Assembly: GCA_946902985.2 (NCBI GenBank)
Contig: OX336388.2
Span: forward strand, 371,057,387 to 371,121,386
DNA: 64,000 nucleotides
Source of the DNA: Meconema thalassinum
Lineage: Eukaryota; Arthropoda; Insecta; Orthoptera; Tettigoniidae
Reading direction: 5' to 3'
Numbering within the stretch: the first letter of the stretch is position 1; the number at the start of each line of letters is the position of its first letter. The position numbers and the translations under genes were made by a program. Below the pieces are notes generated by a model. It saw nothing but the letters and a program-made list of their open reading frames with translations. It did no database searches and was not told the DNA's origin. Below are positions 21,081 through 32,166 of this stretch, piece after piece.

Positions 21081-22131
21081 GTGTGGAAAAATAAAGGCGT
21101 AGCGAATGTGAAAATGGAAAATTGGTTTCCGGAAATACTAGATTGGACTGTACTTTTGAACGTCCAGTGGGCAAGGAGAAGACAAACAGCTAACTGCAAC
21201 CAAACTTATGCGTTATTGCTTGCAGCACCTAATTTCAAAAAGTTCCCAGCTAGTATCAAACACCACCAGCAATGCTGCCGAAAATTATATGTCATTTGTT
21301 GCAAAATTCACGGGAGGTAAGCAGATCAATCGAGGGAAATGAGGTTCCTTCACTCATAGAACCAAAGCTGCCGGACTGGTCTTTCAGTTTGAGCCATCCC
21401 TGGCACAATAAAACAATGAAATCCGTTTAGAAAAAAAACTGCCACAATAGTGAAGGACACTGCACTCAGCAGAAAGAGAAGAAGAGCAGCTTTCCGGAAA
21501 GGTTATTTGCGTCGCGAGAAGGGAAAAGAATGTCCCGACAACAGCGTAATGAAATGAAACGTACTGTCTCACGTGATTATAGAAACCGATCAATGCAGTT
21601 GGATTTCGATGAGGTTCTGTTGAGAGAGTTTAGTGATGAGAAGATCAAGCAACTAACGGTTAGTGAAGGCCATATACAAAAACTGGAAAAGGAAACAAGG
21701 GGCCAAAGGGAAAAAGAAAAGTGGCACACAGTTAGAAAGGACAGACTTACGGCATCCAATTTTGGATATGTATGCAAGAGGAAACCTACTTCGAAATGGG
21801 CTCCAATAGCAAAAACATTCTGTACGGCGAATTTCACTCAAAAGCAATGTGGTAATGAGCGAATTGCAAAACGAAATTTAGAGGAGAAATCGGTAGAAAA
21901 GTCGAAGAATGTGGTATTTTCGTACATAAAACTTATGGGTTTTTAGGTGCCTCCCCAGACGGTTTAATAGGAGACGACGCTGTAGTCGAAGTCAAGTGCC
22001 CTTATTCTGCACGGAATATGGCCATACTGGAAGCCTGCAAAAAGCTAAAGGGATTTTGTTTGGCAGAAAGTAAGCGGAAAAGAAAGCCAGAGAATGTCAA
22101 GAACAGTGCCTTTCAGAAGAGAACAGATTGA
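21081..22131 (+). pseudogene. YqaJ/lambda-exonuclease-like gene, frameshifted
   Basis: The most telling segment is near 21937-22000: GASPDGLIGDD followed by VVEVKCPYSA, the D...ExK active-site pattern of the PD-(D/E)xK nuclease fold as in the YqaJ viral recombinase/lambda exonuclease family. Upstream, in the frame of 21530-21946, are the expected helical region and WHTVRKDRLTASNFG, the conserved lead-in (R-x-x-x-x-T-A-S-x-F). Further upstream (about 21250-21330) SNAAENYMSFVAKF and KQINRGK recall a conserved block that precedes this domain in invertebrate multi-domain proteins. At least two frame changes (near 21330-21530 and 21850) and stops break it, and the C-terminal motif of the nuclease is not seen. 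Known members degrade DNA 5' to 3' and aid recombination; here it is probably a relic of the surrounding transposon. Confidence 0.7.
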
Positions 22132-23290
22132 TAACTCTCTAACACTCACATGGCTTTTATTTCCACAACCAGGGCCAGTTGGAAATAACATAGCGGGAAA
22201 TATGTTATTTTGTGGTATGGACGCCTAAGGACATTCACATAGAAACAATATAGAGGGACGAAATGTTTTGGAGACAAAAAATGCTTATGTAACTGACTTG
22301 CTGCTGCGAGAAAATCTTGTTGCCTGAGATCATTGATCCTAGGATGACCAGATCAATGGATATAAGAGAACCTGAGGTAAAGTAAAACACTGAGTGTGTG
22401 TAAAACATGAAACGCTATCTTTGATATGGAAAAAAAATTGAAGCATTGATTTCAAGAACAGGAAATACTTAGGTATAATATTTTTGTTTGTTTATAGTAC
22501 GCAGTACCAGTGCCTGTGCTAACAATAGGCAGATGAGAATATCTTAGAAACTTCAATTCTATTATGCACATAATAAGTTTGCTCTTGTTATGCATTTTCA
22601 TAATTTGTTTATTGTAATAAAATGTCCTACATAAATGAACTTTTATTATTACCTCCATGAAAATTGAAGTAAGTTATTGTGATTGGTCACACGGAGTCGT
22701 TTCAGATCTCACGAAAAAAAAGGGGAATTAGAGTCAAAAGAACCAAAGAACCATACGAATCACCAAAATAATTGTATGAATGTATGTATGTAGGTATATG
22801 TGCGTGCGCATTTGGCCACTTATAAATCTGGCTCCATTGATTAGAATATTTCAGGGTTTGTGGTCTTGTTTGTTATGTCTATAAGACCATACCTAGGGTT
22901 GGACGTCCGCATCGGATGGTTTTTAGAATAGATATTCCCAATAAACCTGAACACGAACATAACTTGCCCATCCTTTTTCAAAAATATCAAGAACGTGCTA
23001 ACTACAAACCAGTCATATCTTTCTATATAGTATTCAATTTCGCATCGACTGAAACCAGTCGCTGATCTGTGCGGTAAGAATTGTGCCCTACAAAGTATTA
23101 CTAATGTCGGAACAATATGTTTTTTGTTCGGGAGTTTATCCTCAAATAACTCTAAAACAGTTACCTAGAAGGGAATCCAACGCTGTCAGCATCTATCCTG
23201 AGTGTGTTTTCATTGGTTTTTCCACAATCCCTCCAGGTAAATGCCGAGATAGTACCGTACGTGAAGTTTCAGGGCACCTGTCCCATCCCT
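22132..23290. other. Spacer inside the TTAA element
   Basis: AT-rich, with short GTAT/TGTA repeats near 22770. No coding features recognised up to the truncated LINE. Confidence 0.5.
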
Positions 23291-23298
23291 TACTCTAA

Positions 23299-24822
23299 TA
23301 CAGTTACACACATAATCAAACCGATAACGGTAACAAATCTGAGAAAAACCCTAAGATCTTCTTCGAGGTATGTAAACAGACGTCCAAAATTCTGCGAAGA
23401 ATCAAACGGAAGTATATCAATGATCAACTGACTTCGATCGAGAACGTCTTCAGAAACTACAATACGCGTGATTTCTACAAAACATTCGCCAACCAAATCA
23501 AAGGGTACACACCACAAAACTTATGCTTCAGAAAACAAGACGGAAAACTGGCATTGACAAATCGAGACAATTGCCAAGAGCTAGCTATATACTTCTCACG
23601 ACTTTTGAATTGCCCAGAACCCACGAAAAGATTCCCAAAGGAACAATCAGACCACATATCAGAAGAATCACGACCACCAACTCGGGGGGAAATCCACTCC
23701 CACATCAATAGACTCAAAAACAATAAAGCCTCAGGTGAAGACGGCATCACTGCAGAACTACTTAAAAACCTAGGACCCAATGCACTCAGAGAAATTACAC
23801 TAATCATCCAAGAAATATGGCAAACAGAGAAAATAACTGATGACTGGAAAACAGCACTCATCCACCCACTACACAAAAGAGGAGATAAGTCTGACGTGAA
23901 CAACTACAGAGGGATTTCTCTTCTTCCCATCGCCTACAAAATTTTATCAGCTTGTCTATTGACACGAACACAGGAACAGCTCGAACCTAAGTTATCAGAA
24001 TTTCAAGCAGGATTCAGACCAAACCGATCCTGCCCTGAACAAATCTTCAACCTTAAAACCATTGCCAAAATGCATGCAATTCGAAATAAACCAGTGATGT
24101 GCACATTTGTCGATTTCCAAAAAGCATACGACTCGATCGATAGACAATCACTCTTCCAGATCCTTGAAGAAAGAGGACTAGATCTCAAAACACGGAAACT
24201 CATTGAACAAACGCTGACCAACACAAAATCCAAAGTAAAATTTATGGGGGAAATCTCCGAACCTTTCGAAATTCAGACAGGTGTGCGACAAGGAGATGGT
24301 CTTTCCCCTCTCTTGTTCAACATTGTCCTGGATAAAGTCATGGAAGAATGGGAAAAAGAGCTCAAGAAACAAAATGTCTGGAAACCAATTACACTTGGCT
24401 ATCGTAAAAACAATCTCTCTATACCATATCTTGCCTTCGCCGATGACTTGGTTATACTAACAGAAAATCAAGATACCGCAATAAAACAAATAGAAACACT
24501 CCAAGAATGCGCCGAAAAAAATGGTACTTCAAATATCCTTCGAGAAAACTCAAGTGCTAAGTCACTAAGGCGGCAACATGCAAACAAAATACGGAACCAT
24601 CAAAAGAGTCCCACATTTCAAATATCTGGGAGAATTTATCGAACCAACTCAATCCGAAAATATCTCACAACAAAACCGTCTCCAGAAAACCAGGAGAGCA
24701 CTCGGACATATCCAAAACCTCTAAAACAAAAAATGCATGTCAAGACAAACCAAACTTCGACATTACAACACTGTCATCAAACCGGAAAGACTCTACGCAA
24801 GCGAAACACTTACACACAATAA
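23299..24822 (+). pseudogene. LINE reverse transcriptase
   Basis: The frame is open from 23299 (in frame with the TTG/ATG-like codon at 23554) to 24822, about 507 codons. Reverse transcriptase motifs in order: KNNKASGEDGITAELLK, HPLHKRGDKSDVNNYRGISLL, FQAGFRPNRSCPEQI, FVDFQKAYDSIDR (first catalytic D), GVRQGDGLSPLLFN and AFADDLVIL (catalytic DD). Past about 24510 the true protein register is lost by a frameshift; the C-terminal part resumes in another frame at 24690-25279. All catalytic residues are present, but the missing endonuclease and the frame change make this copy dead. Confidence 0.92.
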
Positions 24823-25279
24823 GAAATATGAACTTGAAGACATCAAGAAAGAAGAAAGAAAAATCATTCGGAAAATACTGGGAGCAAGACTCACTCCTGA
24901 CGGGTATCGACTACAGTCAATCAAGACAACTGAAAAATACTCAAACATCGAAGTCGACTTCAGAAAAAGACCATTGAAATTCTTCGGGCACATAAGTAGA
25001 CTGCCGAATACAAGACTAACCAAAAGAATACTAGATTACATATCATCACTCAAAAGTACAACACCATGGATGAAAGAAGTACAAAAAGACATGCGAACTG
25101 CTAACATAACCGACACATCAGACAGAGACTCATTCCGTAACAAAGTGAACAACTGGGAAGTCCAACCAGAGCAACCAAAACATACACTTTACAGACCTCA
25201 ATGGTCGGACGAAAGAAAATTGGCATTCTCCAACAGAATGAAACAATATTGGCAAGATAAGAAGAACGTCAAGAATTGA
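24690..25279 (+). pseudogene. LINE ORF2 C-terminal region, copy 1
   Basis: After the frame change the C-terminal domain is encoded, with KIIRKILGARL, GYRLQS and FGHISRL, as in RTE-like ORF2 C-termini, and a lysine-rich end at QDKKNVKN. It matches the frame of the second LINE at 25467-25922 residue by residue with many substitutions, so the two come from related but distinct copies or subfamilies. Confidence 0.85.
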
Positions 25280-25321
25280 GTCAAATTGCTGAACGCTTTC
25301 CAATATTGGGAAAATACGCTG

Positions 25322-25352
<31 letters not shown>

Positions 25353-25353
<1 letters not shown>

Positions 25354-25982
25354 CTACAACAAAAAATGCATGAGCAGTAACACTAAAATTCGACATTATG
25401 CGACGGTCATCAAACCCGAAACACTCTACGCCAATGAGACCTTAAACCTCAATTATAAAGGGGATCTTGAAAACATCAAGAAAGCTGAAAGGAAAAATCA
25501 TCCGAAAAATTCTTGGCCCAAGACTTACAGATGAAGGATATCGTTTACAATCGCACAAGATCACAGAAAAATATTCAAATATTGAAACCGATTTCCGTAA
25601 ACGACGCTTGAAGTTTTACGGACACATAATGAGGCTTGATGACAACCGATTAACAAAGAAAATATTGATGTACTCACAAAAATTAAAGACGACAACGGTT
25701 TGGATTAAACAAGTCCAAACTGATCTCAATAACGCCAACATCACACCCACAGATATCGAAGACCGCAAAACTTTCAGACATAAGATCTACACTTGGGAAG
25801 CTGCATCAGAAGATAAGCCCAGCAGACCTAGGGGAAAATGGACTGACGAACGTCAGGCTAAACAGAGCGACATGATGAAAGAATTCTGGAAGAACAAGAA
25901 AAATAACAGCAACAGATCATAACTAGCTTTATGTGATCCTGTATGGGTCGAAACACACTAAATAAATAAATAAATAAATAAT
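25353..25982 (+). mobile_element. 5'-truncated RTE-like LINE, copy 2
   Basis: This fragment starts exactly where the (AAAT)n tail of copy 1 ends and finishes in its own AAAT tail near 25962-25982. It encodes only the C-terminal domain of ORF2. It points the same way as copy 1. Confidence 0.85.
25467..25922 (+). pseudogene. LINE ORF2 C-terminal region, copy 2
   Basis: A 151-codon frame with IIRKILGPRLTDEGYRLQS and KFYGHIMRL, homologous to 24840-25279. A lead-in with the words TVIKPETLYA lies just upstream in another register, so a frameshift separates it. No reverse transcriptase is present in this copy. Confidence 0.85.
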
Positions 25983-26205
25983 AATAATAACGTTATTGGT
26001 TTTACGTCCCTTTTAACTACTGCGGCTTTTAGAGACGCCGGGGTGCCGAAATTTTGCCCCGAAGGGGCTCTTTAACGTGCCAGTAAATCTAATGACTCGG
26101 CTCCCTCGCATTTGCGCACCCTCAAATGCCAACTGGCTGCACCTGGATTCGATCCTGCAACTCACAGCAAGTGAAAACGTTACCGCTGAGCCACGCAGCC
26201 AGCCA
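25980..26205 (-). repeat. tRNA-derived SINE, family C, copy 1
   Basis: Minus-strand head with A box TGGCTCAGCGG and B box GGATCGAATCC; an acceptor stem GGCTGCG with TGCAGCC can pair. The body carries AAGAGCCCCTTCGGGGC-like and GGGACGTAAAACCAATAA words, and the tail is ATT repeats. A second copy is at 45935-46160. Its 3' tail lies directly against the AAAT tail of LINE copy 2. Confidence 0.8.
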
Positions 26206-26439
26206 AAGGTACTGATGACCAAGATGTCCCAAGCCCCTACAGTGTATTGTTATCAACAAGAATATTAGAAGAAGTAAGAAAGTTATCTGTACGAACACAT
26301 TGCGTCAACGTTGCATATTGTGACACTACTACAGTACAATTTTATTGCTCAGATATTTTCCACGCCTAGGCACTTGTACATGTAACTCGTCGAACTTTAA
26401 TATTTGTGACAAGAGGAAGACAACTCCTCCCTGTCGTCA

Positions 26440-26871
26440 AATTGTTCCCTTCTCCCTCCGCCCTGTCAGCGTGTTCATCATTTTCCTTGCGCAAGAGATC
26501 TTGTGGAGCCGCGCCGCCTACCACCCTTTTCAAAACAATTCCCAAACTAATGCTGTCGATTCCATTCCACCAATTTTAATTCTGAAAAATGCATTGGAAA
26601 CAGGAAATAAATCTCCATTTTCGTATTACCAGCCTTTTGTTTCATATTTTAAGCAGAGATATAAAAAAAACTGTTAGTAACTTTTTTTGTTTTTCACATT
26701 TTGGAGAATGCATCTAATTAATATCAATTCAATTTCAGTCTAGTATACATAGTGGTTTTCAGATCGCAAATACGAGCTTTCGTTCAAGAGAAAAATGAAA
26801 AAAGAAATTGTCTCACTTTGGTGCTGCTACGTGGTGTCATTATTACAAACTAAGAAACGGGACATTTAGCC
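26440..26871 (-). repeat. Right inverted end of the TTAA element
   Basis: Complement of the left end, best preserved at 26665-26871. The outer 200 bases are clearly homologous; the inner part only weakly. Confidence 0.6.
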
Positions 26872-26904
26872 TTAATTTAGGTTCATTGGATATGTATTAC
26901 AACA

Positions 26905-27257
26905 CTTGGTTGATTGGTTCCTCAGTTTAGGGGCTGCGACAACGCGGTCATGTAGCCCCGTGTACTTTGGGTGTGTGTAGAATCTGTCTGATAACCGGTG
27001 TTAATTGTGATAGCTGTATTAGTGTATGTTATCTGTTTTAATTCAAGAAAGGACTGGAGACAATAATGTCAAGCAATTCCTACTTTTGCTACCAAATGCT
27101 ACCGTCCACGACACCTAGCTTGCGGACTTGGCTACTAGATTGCATCTCAGTCAGCACCTGGCGGCGAATGTTTAACTAATAGAGGGTTACCAATTCTAAC
27201 CTACAAATTTTGGCTTCACACAAGTGAAACTGGAGTGGAAACTTGATGATGATGATA

Positions 27258-27304
<47 letters not shown>

Positions 27305-27800
27305 TCGTATGGCCTTGGGTGCCGGGTGCAAGTTTTGTTGTTTGACACCCAAAGGGTAGCTTGCATGTCGAATTTCGTTGTTCCTTGAATCACTATGGAA
27401 GTCAAGGAGGTTAGATATCTTAGCTCCTTGAACACTATAGCGCTTTCTAGTAGAGAAATGAGGAACTTTGTGTTGGCGGAAACTCCCGAGATTAATTTTG
27501 CCATTATGAACACGCCCTACTGAATTCAAATGGGTTCTTTGACATGCCAACATCGTATGACACGGTGTCGTAATTTTTGCCGCCTTTCAAAAATCACTTA
27601 CCACGGCCAAGAGCGAACCTGCAAGCTTGGGGTTAGTAGACCCACACGTTGACCACTCACCCACCGTGGCGAGCGATGATGATGATGACAAGTGTATTTA
27701 GTGGAAGGTTCCGTTTCATGCCATAAATCTATGACATGGGACCGCCGGCTTTACTTCCCCTCCGTTGGAAGGCATAGCCTACTGAGGGATTTTTAACGCT
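26905..27800 (-). repeat. tRNA-derived SINE, family D, copy 1, interrupted
   Basis: Minus-strand copy. The 3' domain (GGGGCTGCGACAACGCGG near 26930, with AGCCCCGTGTAC) and the body (27690-27800, GGGACCGCCGGCTTTACTTC) are separated by a SINE-A insertion. The tRNA head is missing at its right end. Complete relatives are at 53345-53866 and 54638-55150. Confidence 0.8.
27242..27690 (-). repeat. tRNA-derived SINE, family A, copy 2, nested in SINE-D
   Basis: The tRNA head is at 27600-27672 on the minus strand with a fully paired acceptor stem. The tail is a long ATT/TAA run (27258-27303). GATGATGATGA occurs on both sides (27246-27257 and 27677-27688), fitting a target duplication inside SINE-D. 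Confidence 0.8.
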
Positions 27801-28150
27801 CTTAATTATATATAACACATAAAGAACATATAAACAGAATAGAAGGTGAAATTAAATATCACACTTTAATAAAATTAATAAATAGGGAATGGAGGAAGCT
27901 AGCCAAATTAGCGCAACTTTTTTTAATGTTATGAAAGGAATATGGGATTGGTAAACGACACATGAGATACACAACGAAGATGCATGTGAAACAAATATAA
28001 GGGTGCAGGAGACGGTATGCTAGACTATAAAATTTAGTTAAAGTCTAGGATAGCCTCTCTTGTGTCAATCACATTAGGATTAAGGAAGTTAATAGCCATT
28101 ATTCGTGTTTTGAGGATTGTTTATAACATTTAATACCATGTACATTATTT
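27801..28150. other. AT-rich spacer
   Basis: No features seen before the target duplication of Gypsy-2. Confidence 0.5.
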
Positions 28151-28838
28151 GTAGTAAACCCTTGCGAAGAAGGATATGAGACTCGATTTTCGGGGAGTGT
28201 AACGGTCCATTTCGTAAAGTTGTTGTAATGAGCGCTTCTTAAAAATGCAGGGTAACACATAACAAATAACATGCAGGAAAAAGTGAATACCAGGATTAAA
28301 ACATATGAATTTAATTAACTGATTAACAAATTTACAATATTTACAGAAGAACACAAGAACTCCCAAATGACACCCACTTGAATTAATAAAAATGCCAAAC
28401 TAGGCCTGATCTCTAGAGAGATCGTTGACCTCCGGACCAAATGTCCCAAATTACAGCAATGACATGTGCGTGTGCGGCTCTTCTACATGCGGAAAGATGT
28501 GTACAATCAATGTGAGATTCGTTACCATCCAGTAAACCTTCAGGGGACGAATCTGCGTTGTCATAGAGCTAGACAAACACTAGGAACACAATCTAAACAC
28601 TAATTAAACTATCCGACACTCCCTACACTGAATAAGACAAAATAATTTCCGCATGAAATTGGAATCAAAGAATTGCCGTAGCAATCAACACTAACGCCTA
28701 AAATTAGGACTTTTTAAATCAACACAAGTAAATCGACACGTGACCATCAACAAGAAAAATACACACATGGCCGCTTGCCATTTTTACATGAAATACTAAA
28801 TACACCCGACGGTGTCACAATAAACAAAATATAACATA

Positions 28839-30494
28839 CTAGCTGACCCGGCAGACGTTGTCCTGCCAATCAAAGAAAGTGTTGTAACCAAAGTTTCATC
28901 GCAATCGGATAAATGGTATATGAACACCTACAGGACTTTGTTGAAACGATTCTCGCGCCATCTCACATTTGTTGAATCTACTCGTGTGCTACCTATTGTA
29001 AAATAAATTTACTAAGCCAGAAACCTCTACTGAAATCTACACAACAATTCACCAAAGTTTCATCGCAATCGGATAAATGGTATATGGACGCATACGGTAC
29101 TTTGTTGAAATGATTCGCGTGCTGTCACACATATGTTGAATCTACTCGTGCGCTACCTGTTGTAAAATGGATTTATTAAGCCAGAAACCTTCCCTAGTGT
29201 GTACTCAACATCTCACCCAAGTTTCATCGTAATCGGACGAATGGTATCTGACCGCATACGGGACTTTATGGAAACGCTTCGCGCGTCGTCGCTCATTTGT
29301 TGAATGTACTCGTGCGCAACCTCCTTTGAAATGGATTTACTAACTTAGAAACCCTCACGTAAGTGTACACAATATCTCACCATAGTTTCATTGCAATCGG
29401 ATGAATGGTATATGAACGCATACGGGACTTAGTTTAAACGTTCGCGCGTCGTCGCCCATTTGTTGAATCTACTCGTGCGCTACCTATGGTAAAATGGATT
29501 TACTAATCCAGATGCCTCCCCCTGGAGTGTACACAACATCTCGCGCAAGTTTCATCACGATCGGACGAATGGTATTTGAACGCATACGGGACCTTGTTGA
29601 AACGCTTCGCACGTCGTCGCTCATTTGTTGAATCAACTCGTGCGCAACCTCCTGTGAAGTGGATTTACTAAGTTAGAAACCTTCAGGTAAGTGTACACAA
29701 CAACTCATCAAAGTTTCATCTCAATCGACGAATGGTATATAAACTTATACGGGATTTTGTTGAAACGCTTCGCGCGTCGTCCCTCGTTTGTTGAATCTAC
29801 TCGTGCGCTACCTATTGTAAAATGAATTTACTAAGCCTTCCCTGGAGTGTACACAACATCTCACCCATGTTTCATCGCTATCGGACGAATGCCGTGGTAT
29901 TTGAACGCATATGGGACCTTCTTGAAACGCTTCGTGTGTCGTCGCTCATTTGTTGAATCTAGTTGTGCGCTATCTATTGTAAAATAATTTACTAAACCAA
30001 ACACCTTCCCTGGATTACACTCAACATCTCACCCAAGTTTCATTGCAATGGGATGACCGGTATATGAACGCATATGAGACTTTGAAACACTCCAACGTGC
30101 AGAGACAAACAGTAGAATTCGACATCACTGCCACCTTTTTTATAAAACACAAATTTCCGCCACGGGCGGAGTGTATGTTATGGCGGTAGTTGCACAGGTT
30201 GTGACCAGGTGGCTCTAACGTGCAGAGACAACCTGTCCAAAGACATCAGCTTTCACCAAGGCCAAGGCTAGTGGTTTCCATGACCACTGTTTTTGACTGT
30301 ATATTGTGGTTCTAAAATTGTGTGTAAATTGTGATTCTAAAATTGTGCTCATTCCACCTACCGGGTCAGATTGTGAATCTAAACCGTACATGGACCCACC
30401 CTAATGTACATACCAAATTTCATCAAAATCGGTCCAGTCGTTTAGGAGGAGTTCAGTGACATACACACGTGTCGAAGAATTATATATATAAAGA
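28839..30494 (-). mobile_element. Helitron-1: non-autonomous Helitron with minisatellite core (1656 bp)
   Basis: On the minus strand the element begins TCTTTATATATATAATTC and ends CTAG. The terminal CTAG is preceded by a hairpin (GGCAG/CTGCC around 28849-28866, 11 bases from the end). It sits between A (28838) and T (30495) with no target duplication, as the intact LTR at 42436 shows. TC start, CTRR end, 3' hairpin and A^T insertion are the Helitron hallmarks. It encodes no Rep/helicase. The core consists of about seven tandem units of 162-165 bp. Confidence 0.88.
28971..30110. repeat. ~164-bp tandem array inside Helitron-1
   Basis: The word GTTGAAT with CTCGTGCG(C/A)AACC/CTACC recurs at about 28971, 29135, 29299, 29462, 29627, 29790 and 29952. 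Each unit has a conserved CAAGTTTCATCGCAATCGGA block. Confidence 0.92.
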
Positions 30495-31934
30495 TAAGCA
30501 AATGAAATGAGTCACAGAAATCACTAGGCTCAAAGCCAACATTTACGTCAATACAACAAACACTTCTTTTCATACGATATGCGGTAATTCGTAACGGACA
30601 TGGCGAACTCCCAAATTAATATTATGATCCAATGATCATAAAAAGAACAGGTTTGCTACAGATAGCTTAAGGGGTCAGTCGGTCGTAGCTGGACTGCCTA
30701 TATGATGAATCACCAGACCTAGACGGGCGCAAAGTGGAATCTGCAACATCTGTCAACCCACGTGTCAAATACCTCGGCCTACCGTAGCATTGGCTCGGGT
30801 CTCGAACAAGCGTGCTCCCAATAGCACATAATATACGTGTGTGTGTCAAAAATATATCTTAGCATTTCCCACGGAAATCCAAGAATCAGCACAGGACAAG
30901 GTAAGGTAGCCTCCAAGAGCGCTCCCCCCGTCCAATCAAAAATACAACCACAATTTTGAGAGCAGTAGACACATTCTACCCCTCATCACGAAGAATCAAT
31001 ACACACACATTGACACAATTCACACACCAGAATCACACGTATGGATTTGACAGAAACCTGAAATAAAAGACATAAATATTTCCACCGACTTGCATTCCCA
31101 ATCTAGTCCGTGACTGAAGATCGTGAAAAGGGATATAAAAACTCAAAAATATAGAACTAAGGTGTTCTACAGTGGCATCTTAACGTGTTGCGCTCGGCAA
31201 CCCTAGTATGAATAAAAACCTGTTCGTAAAAACATCTAACTACTTTTACCCCCTTCTCCTAATTTAAATGAATTTGAATAAAGCACCATTTATCATCCAA
31301 GACGAACTTCGCATTCGCATGAATAAAATAACCCAATGCACGCGACGTGCATACTAATAATGACTCATAAGGAAAATATACAATGAAACAAAATTTGGTC
31401 ATGTGCCAACGTACATTTAAAAGATAAGAGTGTCGGTGCACGAAATCTAATTACACAAGGAGACTATGAACAAAATTATTTACAACGTTCCCGCGTCTAA
31501 TCTAGCTACATATTGAATAAATCAATGGTTTGTACATCACCGTCCAGCTTGCAGAAAATCAACCTCCTTCCCAGAGCATTTCCCACAGGAAAATTACTCC
31601 GTCATCGTCGACATTCTGGTAGAGGCGTTGCACATCATCCCTCCAATCGACCTTGCTGTAGACATCTTGGCGTGGCTTCTTAAAAAGAAATGTTCAAATT
31701 AATATTCTATCCTGCTAGAATAGCTATGAGCTACTGGCTTTCACTCAATAGTCCTGGGCGATTACTCCTCTTAGAACTAGCCCTATCTAAGCATTCGCTT
31801 GGTACACACGCACATATAAATCACAAAAATTACACAAAATATTACAGTCTAGTCAGCCACGCAGCTGGCATTTAAAAGTCTCTCAAATTACTTATGCCGA
31901 GTAGCGCTTATCTCAACTAGAGATCTCCACTCCA

Positions 31935-32166
31935 CTTGGCGTGAACTCTGCACCCTAGAGCACAATAAAATGTTTGTTCAAACTGACGTGAACTATGCTC
32001 ACCAGAGCCTCATAAAATTATGTCTCAAACTGGCGTGAACTATGCCTCTCGGCGCCTGATCAAATTGTGTCTCAAACTGGCGTGAATTATGCCTCTCGGC
32101 GCCTGATCAAATTGTGTCTCAAACTGGCGTGAACTATGTCTTTCGGCGCCTGATCAAATTGTGTCA
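31935..32166 (-). promoter_or_regulatory. Five 47-bp direct repeats in Gypsy-2 LTR
   Basis: GGCGTGAAC recurs at 31938, 31985 (as GACGTGAAC), 32032, 32079 and 32126. In the element's orientation they are near the 5' side of the LTR, about 520 bp from its start, where U3 enhancers lie. The right LTR has the same array at about 43887-44117. An enhancer role is inference. Confidence 0.75.

Larger units (their letters stand above)
23291..25352 (+). mobile_element. 5'-truncated RTE-like LINE, copy 1
   Basis: The element begins inside the linker between endonuclease and reverse transcriptase (no endonuclease domain is present) and ends in a short-repeat tail (AAAT)n at about 25322-25352. Tails of short tandem repeats rather than poly(A) are usual for RTE-type LINEs. 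Insertion is presumably by target-primed reverse transcription with 5' truncation. Confidence 0.85.
19372..26871. mobile_element. Probable 7.5-kb TTAA-type DNA transposon with long inverted ends
   Basis: TTAA occurs at 19368-19371 and 26872-26875. Just inside each is the inverted motif GGCTAAATGTCCCG. Homology between the ends goes on, diverged, for at least 230 bp (shared GCGATCTGAAAAC near 19488 and 26760, shared GAATTGATATTAATT near 19520 and 26720) and perhaps 400 bp. TTAA duplications are used by piggyBac and Kolobok superfamilies; I cannot choose between them because no DDE transposase is visible. The interior holds a broken YqaJ-nuclease gene, which may belong to the element, and later insertions (SINE-B, two LINEs, SINE-C). 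Confidence 0.6.

Noticed and set aside
27176..27553. Frames with runs of Y or I in SINE-A copy 2
   Set aside because: Translation of the ATT tail and SINE body; no protein.
28971..30110. Regular repeat as a CRISPR array
   Set aside because: Units of ~164 bp without spacers, inside a Helitron in a eukaryotic genome. The 292-bp and 114-bp arrays were rejected for the same reason.
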